Shown: piece after piece, positions 42,584 to 50,883 of the stretch
Position numbering within the stretch: position 1 is the stretch's first letter
How the letters are laid out: the number at the start of each line of letters is the position of its first letter
NCBI RefSeq assembly: GCF_030167925.1
Contig: NZ_JASKUT010000002.1
Coordinates: 1,922,001-1,986,000 of the forward strand
DNA: 64,000 nt
Source: Paenibacillus silviterrae
Lineage (GTDB): Bacteria; Bacillota; Bacilli; Paenibacillales; NBRC-103111
Reading direction: 5' to 3'
The notes under the pieces: generated by a model
The model's input: the letters and a program-made list of their open reading frames with translations, nothing else
The model's database searches: none
What the model was told of the DNA's origin: nothing
Translations under genes and position numbers: made by a program

Positions 42584-43649
42584 GCTTCTTCCTCCTGCTT
42601 ATATAGATCATGATCCCGACCAGTCCCAGCTCGGCAAACAGACGGAGAATCAGCCACTGCTCGGCAAGATAGGTAAGCTGTTTTTCGTTGAAGGTTGAGC
42701 CGTACAAGTAAGTTACAGCACCGATACATGCTACGATTAGCCACTTCACGAATAAGGATTCCTTTGTCGATACACTCCGGATGAGCTCCGTAGCAATATG
42801 CCAGGTCAACGCAATAAAGAGCAGGCATAACATGATATACAGCATCAAAAAGACAAACAGCACCCGCTCAATAAACCCGTACTTCATGTGAAGGGAATCC
42901 GCCGTACTGACCCATACATAGACGTACTTCTCCACGGCCTGGGTCCCATGAAGCCCGATCGGGATAAAGAAGGTGGTAAGGCATACCAGGAAACCGATGA
43001 TAGGTATCACCCAGAAATAGCGGATCGGCTTGGATTCTTGGAAAAACCGGTGAAATACGGCGAGACACACATATCCGGTAAACAAATACGTTGCCGCGGC
43101 CAATGTCATCAGGGAAGGCGTCTTGAATGCATAATCGGTAAACACCAAAATGGCGTCCCAATCAAAGCTTTCGCTTGTAAAAGCCTTATAGCTGATGAAC
43201 ATAACCAATGGAGAGCTAAGCACAATCAAAATTTCCATGACGTTCAGAATAGACTCGGACGACCGTGTAGCAGACCAGCAGCCCACAAGAATAAAACATA
43301 CGAGAAGCACCGACATTTGCAAGTCGGGGTTAATAAATCTCTTCGTAATTAAGGCATACGATACCAACACGATGGAGCCTGCAGAGAACCACATAAAGCC
43401 AAGAAACAGCAGGATAGGAATGCAAATCCAAGAAGGGGTATGAGCCTTCAGAATTTCCGGCAAACCTTTACCGGGAAACCGGTTCATGGCCTTTGCAAAA
43501 ATAGAAGCAAGCAAGGTACCCAGCGGGATGGCGATGAGCATGGCGGTGATGGCTCCCGTAAACCGGGCTTCCATGAGCACCTTCGGCACGTAGATGATGG
43601 TGTTGATCAGCATGCAAACGATAATCGGATAGTAAAAATAGCGGCTCAT
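42573..43649 (-). CDS. GerAB-type germination permease (operon 1, B subunit)
   Basis: Integral membrane protein of 358 residues with about ten helices, in the endospore-germination permease family related to amino-acid/polyamine permeases. It likely binds the germinant (amino acid or sugar). It follows the A subunit by 3 bases and overlaps the C-subunit gene. Residues typical of the family include MPGKG-like FPGKGLPEIL and the helical stretch TAATYLFTGYVCLAVFHRFF. Confidence 0.93.
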   Translation of the reverse strand: MSRYFYYPIIVCMLINTIIYVPKVLMEARFTGAITAMLIAIPLGTLLASIFAKAMNRFPGKGLPEILKAHTPSWICIPILLFLGFMWFSAGSIVLVSYALITKRFINPDLQMSVLLVCFILVGCWSATRSSESILNVMEILIVLSSPLVMFISYKAFTSESFDWDAILVFTDYAFKTPSLMTLAAATYLFTGYVCLAVFHRFFQESKPIRYFWVIPIIGFLVCLTTFFIPIGLHGTQAVEKYVYVWVSTADSLHMKYGFIERVLFVFLMLYIMLCLLFIALTWHIATELIRSVSTKESLFVKWLIVACIGAVTYLYGSTFNEKQLTYLAEQWLILRLFAELGLVGIMIYISRRKKHAQ

Positions 43650-43652
43650 GCA

Positions 43653-44993
43653 TCAGCTCCCCTTATAGCCTGAAGGTGAGGATTCGCGGGTAAATAAACG
43701 AAAATAGGTCTCCCCAAAGCTCTTGATGCCGGACAAATAAAGAAGAAAGCAGAACAGGCCGGAGATGACTCCTACGATTCCGAAGAAAATAGCCAGAACA
43801 ATCAGCGGGTATTTCACAAATCGGATGGCGAAGCTCATCGAGTTGATCGGTATTACGAAGTTGGAAATGGCCACAGCGGATGCAATAATAATCATGATGC
43901 TGCTGACAAGTCCCGCTTGCTGTGCCGCTTGTCCAAGGATCAAGCCGCCGACTGTGGTCGCGGTTGAGCCGATATACCGGGGGAGCCGGATGCTTGCCTC
44001 TACCAGAGCTTCAATCAAAAAGAGCATGATCAGCACTTCAAAAAACGACGGATACGGCACCGCCGCGCGGCTTCCGGCAATGGACAGCGCGAACTGCACA
44101 CGGAAAATTTCCGGATTATAGGAAACAATGGCTACATAGCTGGCCGGCAGCAGGATGGTAATGGCTAAAGCCACATAGCGAAGCAGAATGAGAGGCCTGC
44201 TGATCCAGGACGATTGGTAGATGTCATCCATTGCGGACATGAAGTCATAGAACACAACGGGAGCAATGACACCAAATGGACATCCCTGCATAAGAATGAC
44301 GATTTTCCCTTGGGATAAATTCAAGGCGATTCGGTCCGGTCTTTCCGTAAGCAGCATCACCGGAAACAGGCGAAGCTTCTGGCAGGTCAGCAGTGCCTCC
44401 AGCTGGCCCACGGATTGTACCATGTCTGCTTGAATGTCGCCCAGCTTCCGGACAAGCTGCATAAGCACGTTTTGATTCACCAGCTTCCGGTCATATAGCA
44501 AAGCGAGCTTCGTCTGGGAAAGTCGGCCCACCTTCTGCTCCCGAACCTGCAGCTCAGGGGAGGGAAACCGTTCCCTAATAAAGCTGATGTTCGTCATAAG
44601 ATCTTCGCTTAATCCTGATTGCGGGCCTTGTACGGTTGTTTCATTAACGGAATCGTTAGGCTTCGTAGCTCCGGCTTTCTTAACCGATAATCCATGGAGC
44701 TGTCCTTCGAAAAGGATAATGGCCTGACCCTCAAGCAAGGCGGGTAGAATGCGGTCAAGCTTCGTAATCTGCGAGCACTGCAGCTGGGAATGCAATACCG
44801 CCGTGAAGCTTTGGGACGTATCGCATTCCAGGAAGGGTGCGGAGAGATTCTTATGAATCAAATTCAAGTCGCATACGGACTGGAGGTAGTACAATGTCAT
44901 CCCGATGCGGCCGTTATCAAGCTCTTCCACCTTTAAATCCTTGGAATAGCGCTGAGCTTGAATAGCTTGTGACAGCTCCTCCCTGCTGATCAT
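43653..44993 (-). CDS. GerA-type germination protein (operon 1, A subunit)
   Basis: Receptor A subunit of 446 residues, slightly short compared with ~480-500. A soluble N-terminal region (about 1-240) is followed by five hydrophobic helices. Conserved segments are LLTERPDRIALNLSQGKIVILMQGCPF, here with core ERPDRIALNLSQGK, and the helical EALVEASIRLPRYIGSTATT and VIPINSMSFAIRF. It is the first gene of the operon. The downstream order A-B-C is the classical gerA order. Confidence 0.94.
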   Translation of the reverse strand: MISREELSQAIQAQRYSKDLKVEELDNGRIGMTLYYLQSVCDLNLIHKNLSAPFLECDTSQSFTAVLHSQLQCSQITKLDRILPALLEGQAIILFEGQLHGLSVKKAGATKPNDSVNETTVQGPQSGLSEDLMTNISFIRERFPSPELQVREQKVGRLSQTKLALLYDRKLVNQNVLMQLVRKLGDIQADMVQSVGQLEALLTCQKLRLFPVMLLTERPDRIALNLSQGKIVILMQGCPFGVIAPVVFYDFMSAMDDIYQSSWISRPLILLRYVALAITILLPASYVAIVSYNPEIFRVQFALSIAGSRAAVPYPSFFEVLIMLFLIEALVEASIRLPRYIGSTATTVGGLILGQAAQQAGLVSSIMIIIASAVAISNFVIPINSMSFAIRFVKYPLIVLAIFFGIVGVISGLFCFLLYLSGIKSFGETYFRLFTRESSPSGYKGS

Positions 44994-45135
44994 CGTATCC
45001 CTTCCTCCCGTAACCTGAGTTTTGTTAGTTTGTCCAGAGGCTGGAAATATATGAAGGGCTTGGGGTATTATGCTTCCAACCCTGCTATAATGACTATGGA
45101 AAGGCTAGAATATGAAGAGGCAAGGAGGAAAATAT

Positions 45136-45498
45136 ATGAAGGCGATTAAGCTAAGACCATTCATACCGTCAGGAGCGGATTATACGCTGGCTCAGCATTT
45201 TTTTGAAGCACTCGGATTCGAGAAGATCTATTCGGATAACGGACTCAGTCTGTTTCGAATGAATGAGCAGGACTTCTTTCTTCAAAATTTTCATAACCAG
45301 GATTTTCAGAATAATTATATGGTAGAATTGCTTGTCGAGGATCTGGATGGATGGTGGAAGCATATGCAAGACCGCGACCTTGCCAATACATTTCCGATAA
45401 AGGTGAAGCCGCCGACATTGTACCCTTGGGGGAGACGTGAAATTCATGTCATTGATCCGGCGGGCGTTTGCTGGCATTTCTCCGAGGTGAAAAACTAA
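45136..45498 (+). CDS. VOC-superfamily (glyoxalase/bleomycin-resistance-like) protein
   Basis: Small beta-alpha-beta protein of 120 residues of the vicinal-oxygen-chelate fold. Segments FIPSGADYTLAQHFFEALGF and REIHVIDPAGVCWHF, with a metal-binding pattern near the end, are typical. It begins at ATG 45136 behind AGGAGG; the earlier ATG 45112 precedes that site. It is followed 22 bases later by a second VOC gene, so they may act as a pair. The substrate is unknown. Confidence 0.88.
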   Translation: MKAIKLRPFIPSGADYTLAQHFFEALGFEKIYSDNGLSLFRMNEQDFFLQNFHNQDFQNNYMVELLVEDLDGWWKHMQDRDLANTFPIKVKPPTLYPWGRREIHVIDPAGVCWHFSEVKN

Positions 45499-45520
45499 GC
45501 GGGAAGGGAAGTGTTTAAGC

Positions 45521-45877
45521 ATGGGTTACATTCAGTGCCATGTTCCGGTTTTACCTGTATTGAACATGGATGACTCTCTTACGTTTTATCGTGACGTTCT
45601 TGGCTTTGAGGTGGCATGGGTTTGGGACGACAACGGATATGCTGCCATTCGATGCGGGGATGTAGAGCTTCATCTGGATGTACAAGCTTCCTTTCAGCCG
45701 TATAGGGTACATTCTTACTTATTTGTTCAAAACATAGATGAAATATACGGCCATCATGCTGCCAGAGGCGTTGACATCGTAACATCACTGGAACGGAAGC
45801 CCTGGGGAGTACGCGAATATAGCTTTCGTGATATCAATGGCCACATTTTTAAAGTAGCACAGGATGATGATGAATAG
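45521..45877 (+). CDS. VOC-superfamily bleomycin-resistance-like protein
   Basis: Protein of 118 residues with the pattern VLPVLNMDDSLTFYRDVLGF, CGDVELHLDVQASF and REYSFRDINGHIFKVAQ, typical of bleomycin-resistance-like VOC proteins that bind the drug as dimers. AGGGAAG precedes the ATG. It is cotranscribed with the previous VOC gene. Actual drug binding is only suggested by family. Confidence 0.9.
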   Translation: MGYIQCHVPVLPVLNMDDSLTFYRDVLGFEVAWVWDDNGYAAIRCGDVELHLDVQASFQPYRVHSYLFVQNIDEIYGHHAARGVDIVTSLERKPWGVREYSFRDINGHIFKVAQDDDE

Positions 45878-45893
45878 TTCTCAAGCTTGTAGG

Positions 45894-46466
45894 TCAACAC
45901 TCGTTCCCACTTCGCCTTTTTATACTAAGAAAGACGATCAGAAGCATCGCTATCGTTCCGCCGGCTATGATCAATAGATCGTAATCCTTAACGGTTTTAA
46001 ACCACATCTTGTATTCGATATGTATCTGTTTCACGGGTGCCTGCCCCTTGCCGAATGCTATGTCGAGCTGATCCAGGCTTTGGATTTCTTTCACAGGACT
46101 GCACGGGCTGCTTACAAGCTCCCCATCCGATGCCTGTACATAAATCAGATAAGCTTTGCCTTTCTCAAACGGGAATCCCCATGTAAAATCCGTTGACACC
46201 ATAATTTGAGAGGGCAGCACGATGCCCCAGCTTCGCTTGACCTCTACCAAGATATATCTAGCATACTCCTTGGGGCCGATAATCCCTTTTTGCTTAACAT
46301 CATCTTTGCTTTGCAGTATTTCGCCGTATACGGCTCCCCCGAAAGTTTCCAGTCTTTCTTGATGATCGTCTACCCTCGCGCAGGATAAGGCGTTCACTTG
46401 GTTGTTTGGGAGCATGAACAGGACTAGACCGGCGAAGAGCAAGGACGTACAGAGCTTGATTCTCAA
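45894..46466 (-). CDS. Membrane-anchored TIMP/NTR-like protein
   Basis: Exported protein of 190 residues. A signal peptide (about 1-27) ends right before Cys29 in LSCARV. The domain that follows reads like the tissue-inhibitor-of-metalloproteinase / netrin fold: VYGEILQ, ILVEVKRSWGIVLPSQIMV, FPFEKGKAYLIYVQ and SSPCSPVKEI with Cys122. A C-terminal helix (about 165-185) and basic residues anchor it. I start at TTG 46466, nine bases behind AGAGGGG, since the frame's upstream part has no site. Bacterial members of this fold are uncharacterised; the call rests on pattern only. Confidence 0.75.
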   Translation of the reverse strand: MRIKLCTSLLFAGLVLFMLPNNQVNALSCARVDDHQERLETFGGAVYGEILQSKDDVKQKGIIGPKEYARYILVEVKRSWGIVLPSQIMVSTDFTWGFPFEKGKAYLIYVQASDGELVSSPCSPVKEIQSLDQLDIAFGKGQAPVKQIHIEYKMWFKTVKDYDLLIIAGGTIAMLLIVFLSIKRRSGNEC

Positions 46467-46550
46467 TGAAGGGCACCCCTCTATCAGCAATTTAGATGAA
46501 TTTACCAAATAGAATCAGAAATGTAAACAGATGAGTAAGGGGGAATGGTC

Positions 46551-47267
46551 TTGTCCGTACCGGTGGGTCAAATTCGTGAAATATACCGATATCCTGTGAA
46601 ATCCTTCGCAGGGGAAAGCCTGGAAGCTTGCCTTATAGAAAAGTATGGGCTGTATGGGGACCGTTTTTGCGCTTTCGTTGATGAAGCTAGGGAAGGCTGG
46701 GACAGCTATATCACGGCCAGAGATATCCCTAGGATGCTCGCTTATCGAGCCCAACTGACAGAGGAGGGAGTTTGTGTAATGTCACCGAGCGGACATACCT
46801 TTATCTGGAATGAAGAATTGCTAGAGGAGATGCAAAGATTCTCCCGTAAAAAAATGTCCATGACGAGTTACAGGGCACAGAATCCGGAGAACCCTGACTT
46901 GATGTCTGTAGATGCAGCCAGTATCCATATTGTTACGGACTCTTCGCTGCGCAAGCTTGAAGCTTTATGGGGGAGAAGCCTGGATCATCGGCGCTTTAGA
47001 GCCAACTTGGTTGTGTCTATAGACGATGCCACGATGGATGAAAGCGATTGGATCGGCAAGGAATTGAGTTTAGGCGGTGCCGTACTGCAAATTCAATCGT
47101 TCTGTGAACGATGCTCGGTGATCACGATCAATCCGGATACTCTGGAACGGGATGTGTCTCTTTTGAAGAGAGTTTATGAGGAAATGGATGTGAGCTTCGG
47201 TCTCTACGCAGGTGTAAAGCAGCCAGGTCCTATTCAAGTGGGCCAGAAGGTGTATTTATCGGTGTAA
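46551..47267 (+). CDS. MOSC-domain protein (YcbX/mARC type)
   Basis: Protein of 238 residues with an N-terminal MOSC-N-like barrel (IREIYRYPVKSFAGESLEAC, YGLYGDRFCAF) and a C-terminal MOSC domain containing DHRRFRANLVVS and the Cys in FCERCSVITINPDTLERD, which corresponds to the Mo/ligand-binding Cys of related proteins. MOSC proteins handle molybdenum cofactor sulfur or reduce N-hydroxylated compounds. The start is TTG 46551, seven bases after AAGGGGG; ATG 46545 lies too close to the site. It is a single gene. Confidence 0.88.
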   Translation: MSVPVGQIREIYRYPVKSFAGESLEACLIEKYGLYGDRFCAFVDEAREGWDSYITARDIPRMLAYRAQLTEEGVCVMSPSGHTFIWNEELLEEMQRFSRKKMSMTSYRAQNPENPDLMSVDAASIHIVTDSSLRKLEALWGRSLDHRRFRANLVVSIDDATMDESDWIGKELSLGGAVLQIQSFCERCSVITINPDTLERDVSLLKRVYEEMDVSFGLYAGVKQPGPIQVGQKVYLSV

Positions 47268-47291
47268 GTCTCAGCCTTGGGGTCCGCTTCA

Positions 47292-47325
47292 TTGACAAGA
47301 TGATGTGTAGTAACTATAATGGTTA
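47292..47325 (+). promoter_or_regulatory. Consensus promoter and Rrf2 operator candidate
   Basis: TTGACA (47292-47297) and TATAAT (47315-47320) with a 17-bp spacer, a perfect sigma-A promoter. The -10 lies inside TAACTATAATGGTTA (47311-47325), whose flanks form GTAAC-N7-GTTAC (47310-47326). The near-identical TAACTATTATGATTA stands upstream of the next gene. Confidence 0.75.
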
Positions 47326-47343
47326 CAACGGTGGTGATATAGA

Positions 47344-47760
47344 TTGAAGCAGATCAGTACGCGCTTTTCGATTGCTGTGCATACTCTTTCCCTGATCGCA
47401 GTCAGTCCGAAGGATTGTACCGGTGATTATATAGCGGGCAGCGTGAATACCAATCCCGTGGTCATACGGAGGATTATGGGCATGCTAAAGAAAGCGGGAT
47501 TAGTAGACGTTCGTCCCGGGGTCGGAGGAGCCACTCTGCTCAAGGATCCCGACCGGATTACGCTCCTTGACGTATATCGTGCCGTAAATGTAACGGAGGA
47601 GAATCAGCTGTTTCGCATTCACGAGAACCCCAACATTCATTGTCCGGTTGGGCGGAATATCGAGCATGTCCTTCAAGAGGAATTGAAGGATGCTCAGCTC
47701 GTAATGGAACAGAGGCTTGCACAAACGACGTTAGAGCACCTTATTCATAAGTTCAAGTAA
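47344..47760 (+). CDS. Rrf2-family transcriptional regulator (YwnA-like)
   Basis: Repressor of 138 residues of the Rrf2 family. It has a winged-helix N-terminus (STRFSIAVHTLSLIAVSP, IAGSVNTNPVVIRRIMGMLK) and a wing GLVDVRPGVGGATLLKDP. Only one cysteine (in NIHCPVGRN) remains of the three that hold an iron-sulfur cluster in IscR-like members, so it is not an Fe-S sensor of that type; a thiol or small-molecule signal is more likely. TTG start at 47344 behind GGTGGTGA. It probably represses itself and the oxidoreductase gene downstream. Confidence 0.9.
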   Translation: MKQISTRFSIAVHTLSLIAVSPKDCTGDYIAGSVNTNPVVIRRIMGMLKKAGLVDVRPGVGGATLLKDPDRITLLDVYRAVNVTEENQLFRIHENPNIHCPVGRNIEHVLQEELKDAQLVMEQRLAQTTLEHLIHKFK

Positions 47761-47795
47761 GTAAAAGCTCATTCGAGCTTTTATCTATATCCAAG

Positions 47796-47828
47796 TTGTA
47801 ACAAATATTGTTATAACTATTATGATTA
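47796..47828 (+). promoter_or_regulatory. Promoter and operator candidate of the NmrA-like gene
   Basis: TTGTAA (47796-47801), 16-bp spacer, TATTAT (47818-47823). The -10 lies in TAACTATTATGATTA (47814-47828), matching the motif in the rrf2 promoter at 13 of 15 positions. Just upstream is a perfect dyad TAACAA-ATA-TTGTTA (47799-47813). Confidence 0.6.
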
Positions 47829-47853
47829 CATCTAAAATCAGGAGGAATGAATC

Positions 47854-48717
47854 ATGAAGTTCTTAGTAACAGGCGCAACAGGCAAATTGGGGAGCAAGGT
47901 TGTAGAGACGCTGTTGAAATCCGTGCCGGCAAACCAGCTCGCAGTAAGTGTTCGGAATCCGGAGAAAGCAGCTGGGCTCCGCGATCGCGGGATTGACGTC
48001 CGGGAAGGGGACTTTGACCGCCCGGAAACCTTGGATGCGGCATTTGCAGGAATTGACAGGCTATTGATCATTTCCGCAGACGGTGATAACGAAACGAGAA
48101 TTCGCCAGCATACGAATGCCGTAGAGGCAGCTGCCCGTGCGAACGTCGGCTTTATTGCTTATACCAGTCTGGCAAATGCCCGCGATAGCAAGATGTTCCT
48201 GGCTCCCCCGCACCAAGCTGCGGAAGCGGCCATCTTGAAAACGGGGATCCCCTATTCCTTCCTGCGGAATAACTGGTATCTCGAGAATGAAACAGCAGGG
48301 ATTCAAGGAATACGGGCTGGAGCGCCTTGGGTGACCTCTGCAGGGGCCGGTAAGGTGGGCTGGGCACTGCAACAAGAGTATGCGGAAGCGGCAGCAGCCG
48401 TATTGGCCGGAGACGGACACGAGAATACGATATACGAATTGTCAGGTCCATTACTGACGCAGGAAGAACTGGCATCGGCGATAGGAGCCGTTCTCGGCAA
48501 GGAAGTCCCTGTGCAGCAGGTCGACGACACCGCTTACGCCGACATCATGAAGAATGCGGGAGTGCCGGACTTTGTGATCCCGTTCCTCGTCGGAATTCAG
48601 CAAGGGATTAGGGAAGGTAATCTGGCGGTCGAAAGCAACGATTTCGAAAAACTGCTTGGACGTCCGGTAACTCCGGTTCGCGAAGCATTGCCTCAACTGA
48701 TAAGAGCCATATCCTAA
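47854..48717 (+). CDS. NAD(P)-binding NmrA/QorB-like oxidoreductase
   Basis: Atypical short-chain oxidoreductase of 287 residues. The Rossmann motif VTGATGKLGSKVVETLL is at the very N-terminus, RLLIISADGDNETRI follows, and GIPYSFLRNNWYLEN matches QorB (YtfG) quinone oxidoreductases and related NmrA-like proteins. It lacks the Tyr-x-x-x-Lys of classical SDRs. The ribosome site AGGAGGAA is strong. It is closed by a terminator. Likely a stress-induced quinone or carbonyl reductase under the upstream Rrf2 protein. Confidence 0.9.
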   Translation: MKFLVTGATGKLGSKVVETLLKSVPANQLAVSVRNPEKAAGLRDRGIDVREGDFDRPETLDAAFAGIDRLLIISADGDNETRIRQHTNAVEAAARANVGFIAYTSLANARDSKMFLAPPHQAAEAAILKTGIPYSFLRNNWYLENETAGIQGIRAGAPWVTSAGAGKVGWALQQEYAEAAAAVLAGDGHENTIYELSGPLLTQEELASAIGAVLGKEVPVQQVDDTAYADIMKNAGVPDFVIPFLVGIQQGIREGNLAVESNDFEKLLGRPVTPVREALPQLIRAIS

Positions 48718-48729
48718 ATTTTTATCTGG

Positions 48730-48766
48730 AACGACCATTCTTGCACCTAAGAAAGGTCGTTTTTTC
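48730..48766 (+). terminator. Rho-independent terminator after the NmrA-like gene
   Basis: AACGACCATTCTT pairs with AAGAAAGGTCGTT (one mismatch), followed by TTTTT. Confidence 0.88.
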
Positions 48767-49070
48767 ACGAACATAATGAAATGATTATCAAGGAAATGCC
48801 GGCCCGGGTGCAGCTTGAGAAGTTTCGTCCAATCATCGGTAGGGGAGTGTGCTTTTTGCCGCAGGCCTAGGGTGTTGCTCTATTGCGAGGGTATGTTTAA
48901 GCAGCCGGCAGGATACAATAGTGTGACAAATTTGTAGCGGAAAAAACGTTCTATCCGGCTCGTTTCCCCTATTTAACCGAAAACTAATCAGCTGATTATG
49001 TACGTAATGCTTGAAGGTGAACTATGATGTGGCTGACGAAATAACAACAACAAGACGGAGGTCACTGACC
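48767..49070. other. Leader region before the solute-binding protein
   Basis: These ~300 bases hold no credible gene. TACAAT at 48914-48919 is the only fair -10, without a matching -35. The ribosome site GGAGG (49057-49061) of the following gene ends it. The frame starting at 49011 only extends the true coding region. Confidence 0.5.
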
Positions 49071-50561
49071 ATGGTAAACAAAAAAGCAACCGTGTTCCTC
49101 TCAGCTGTGACGGCGGTTTCCTTGCTGGCCGGCTGTAGCGGAAAGCCCGATTCCAATGCTGGAGCATCGAATGAAGCACAGAAGGGTCCTGTTAAGATCA
49201 GCATCATGGCGAACCTGCAGACTCCTGAGGTTCCTTCCGATAAATTGGAGAAGGTTCTGGAGGAAAAAACCAACTCTGACTTGACCATTCAATGGGTCCC
49301 GGACGGCTCTTATGACGAGAAGTACCAAGCTGCCTTCGCAACAGGAACGCTGCCGCAAGTGGTTTACTTGAAGAACGCTGCATCCTTCATTCTGATGCGC
49401 GACGCTATTAAGGACGGACAATTCTGGGAAATCGGACCTTTGCTGAAGGATTATCCGAACCTGAGTAAATTAAACGAGACAGTTCTTAAGAATACCGCGG
49501 TAGAAGGCAAGATCTATACACTGTATCAAGAGCGCCAGCCTGCACGTGCCGGATTGATCTACCGTAAGGACTGGGCTGACAAGCTCGGCATTGCTCCTCC
49601 GAAGACGGTTGACGATATCTATGACATGCTGAAAAAATTCAAGGATGCGGGACTCGGCGGAGCCAAGACGATTCCTTTGGCAGACCGCAATGACTTAGTC
49701 TACGGTTCCTTTAAGACGCTCTCTATGTACTTCGGAACGCCTAACAACTGGGGGGTTCAGGACGGCAAGCTGGTTCCGGAATTCATGACCCAGGGCTATA
49801 TGGATACAATGAAATACATGAAGAAGCTTTACAATGAAGGCTTGATCAACCAAGACTTCCCTGTAACGAGCAAAAACGATCAGCAAAATCTCGTCTATTC
49901 CGGCCGCTCCGGAATGTACATCGGTACGATGGGCGACGTGAAAAACATGCAGGACAAAACAAAAGTAAACGTTCCGGAAGCTACCTTCGAAGTAACGAAC
50001 GATATCGTTGGCAAAGATGGCAAGAAAGTAACCTGGGGACTCTCCGGTTACGGTACGGTTATGCTGTTCCCGAAATCCTCGGTGAAAACAGAGCAAGAGC
50101 TGAAGGCCATTCTGGGCGTATTTGATAAGTTTTATTCTCCGGAAATCGCCGACCTGTTGAAATACGGCTTGAAGGAAGAGCACTATACCCTGAAGGACGG
50201 CAAGGTTGTTCCTTCGACAGATGCGAAGCTTATCGAAAGAGAAGTTCGTCCTTATCTGAACATGGCATTGGCGGATACGACCAACGTAACACCGGCTTAC
50301 TATGCACTGCCTGTTCACGAGAAGTCCAACACCCTGTCTAACGAAGCGGAAAAGTTCATGGTGACGGACCCTACAGCAGCGCTTGAATCCAAAACGTATT
50401 CCGAAGCTGGCGCCCGTCTGCAAGAGCAGATCAAGGACGCTACGTACCAATTCATCTTGGGCAAAATCGACGAAGCCGGCTTCCAAGCAGCTGTGAAGAA
50501 ATGGCAAAATGACGGCGGTCAGAAGATTATGGATGAGTTTAACGCGCAATACAAAAAGTAA
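49071..50561 (+). CDS. Orphan sugar-type solute-binding lipoprotein
   Basis: ABC-importer binding protein of 496 residues. The signal peptide has lipobox LAGC (Cys about residue 23), followed by a type-I binding-protein fold like LplA (NLQTPEVPSDKLEKVLEEKT, AGLIYRKDWADKLGIAPPKT, GYMDTMKYMKKLYNEGLI). No permease or regulator gene is next to it; it is flanked by a terminator and a ger operon on the other strand. It must share a transporter encoded elsewhere or act as a sensor. The start at ATG 49071 has GGAGG with 9-base spacing. Confidence 0.92.
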   Translation: MVNKKATVFLSAVTAVSLLAGCSGKPDSNAGASNEAQKGPVKISIMANLQTPEVPSDKLEKVLEEKTNSDLTIQWVPDGSYDEKYQAAFATGTLPQVVYLKNAASFILMRDAIKDGQFWEIGPLLKDYPNLSKLNETVLKNTAVEGKIYTLYQERQPARAGLIYRKDWADKLGIAPPKTVDDIYDMLKKFKDAGLGGAKTIPLADRNDLVYGSFKTLSMYFGTPNNWGVQDGKLVPEFMTQGYMDTMKYMKKLYNEGLINQDFPVTSKNDQQNLVYSGRSGMYIGTMGDVKNMQDKTKVNVPEATFEVTNDIVGKDGKKVTWGLSGYGTVMLFPKSSVKTEQELKAILGVFDKFYSPEIADLLKYGLKEEHYTLKDGKVVPSTDAKLIEREVRPYLNMALADTTNVTPAYYALPVHEKSNTLSNEAEKFMVTDPTAALESKTYSEAGARLQEQIKDATYQFILGKIDEAGFQAAVKKWQNDGGQKIMDEFNAQYKK

Positions 50562-50588
50562 TAAAGGTATGTAACAGACCGCTAAACC

Positions 50589-50625
50589 AAGCAGGGCTGC
50601 TGATCGCAAATCAGCAGCCTTGCTT
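50589..50625 (+). terminator. Hairpin after the orphan binding protein
   Basis: AAGCAGGGCTGCTGAT (50589-50604) pairs with ATCAGCAGCCTTGCTT (50610-50625) with one mismatch. No strong T-run. Confidence 0.72.
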
Positions 50626-50661
50626 CGGTTTGTAAGCGGCTGTTTTCGCTATTCGTTGATT

Positions 50662-50883
50662 CTAAGGCTCCAGTAATCCCTTCAGGGGCTTATATAGGAA
50701 TTGAAGCAGGGTTCTGGGACCGGGTGTATTCGGTAAATCGAACATGGATAGAACCCAAACCAGAAGGAGAAACGATACGAACACACCCCGATCCCATGCC
50801 GGCTTTTTTTTCATTTTCGACCATTCCCATTTCCAAATGATCAAGGTAGCGATGGTTGCGATTGTGAAAAAGGACCATCTCAT
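50662..50883 (-). CDS. Small membrane protein at the end of ger operon 2
   Basis: Protein of 73 residues with one or two hydrophobic helices (MRWSFFTIATIATLIIWKW and VFVSFLLLVWVLSMF), a basic stretch between them, and a C-terminus rich in Leu/Pro. Its ATG overlaps the stop region of the Ger(x)C gene by 4 bases, so it is coupled to the receptor operon. Similar tiny genes (D subunits) accompany other ger operons and modulate receptor function. That link is inferred from position and topology. Confidence 0.75.
   Translation of the reverse strand: MRWSFFTIATIATLIIWKWEWSKMKKKPAWDRGVFVSFLLLVWVLSMFDLPNTPGPRTLLQFLYKPLKGLLEP

Noticed and set aside
44994..45135. Forespore sigma-G or mother-cell sigma-K promoter for ger operon 1
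   Set aside because: GCATA and CATATATT are present upstream of the A gene, but the spacing (15 bp) and the -10 do not fit sigma-G, and there is no AC at the sigma-K -35 position.
48767..49070. Small gene upstream of the orphan binding protein
   Set aside because: No frame has both a ribosome site and a plausible composition; the 49011 start only extends the lipoprotein without a signal-peptide-compatible N-terminus.
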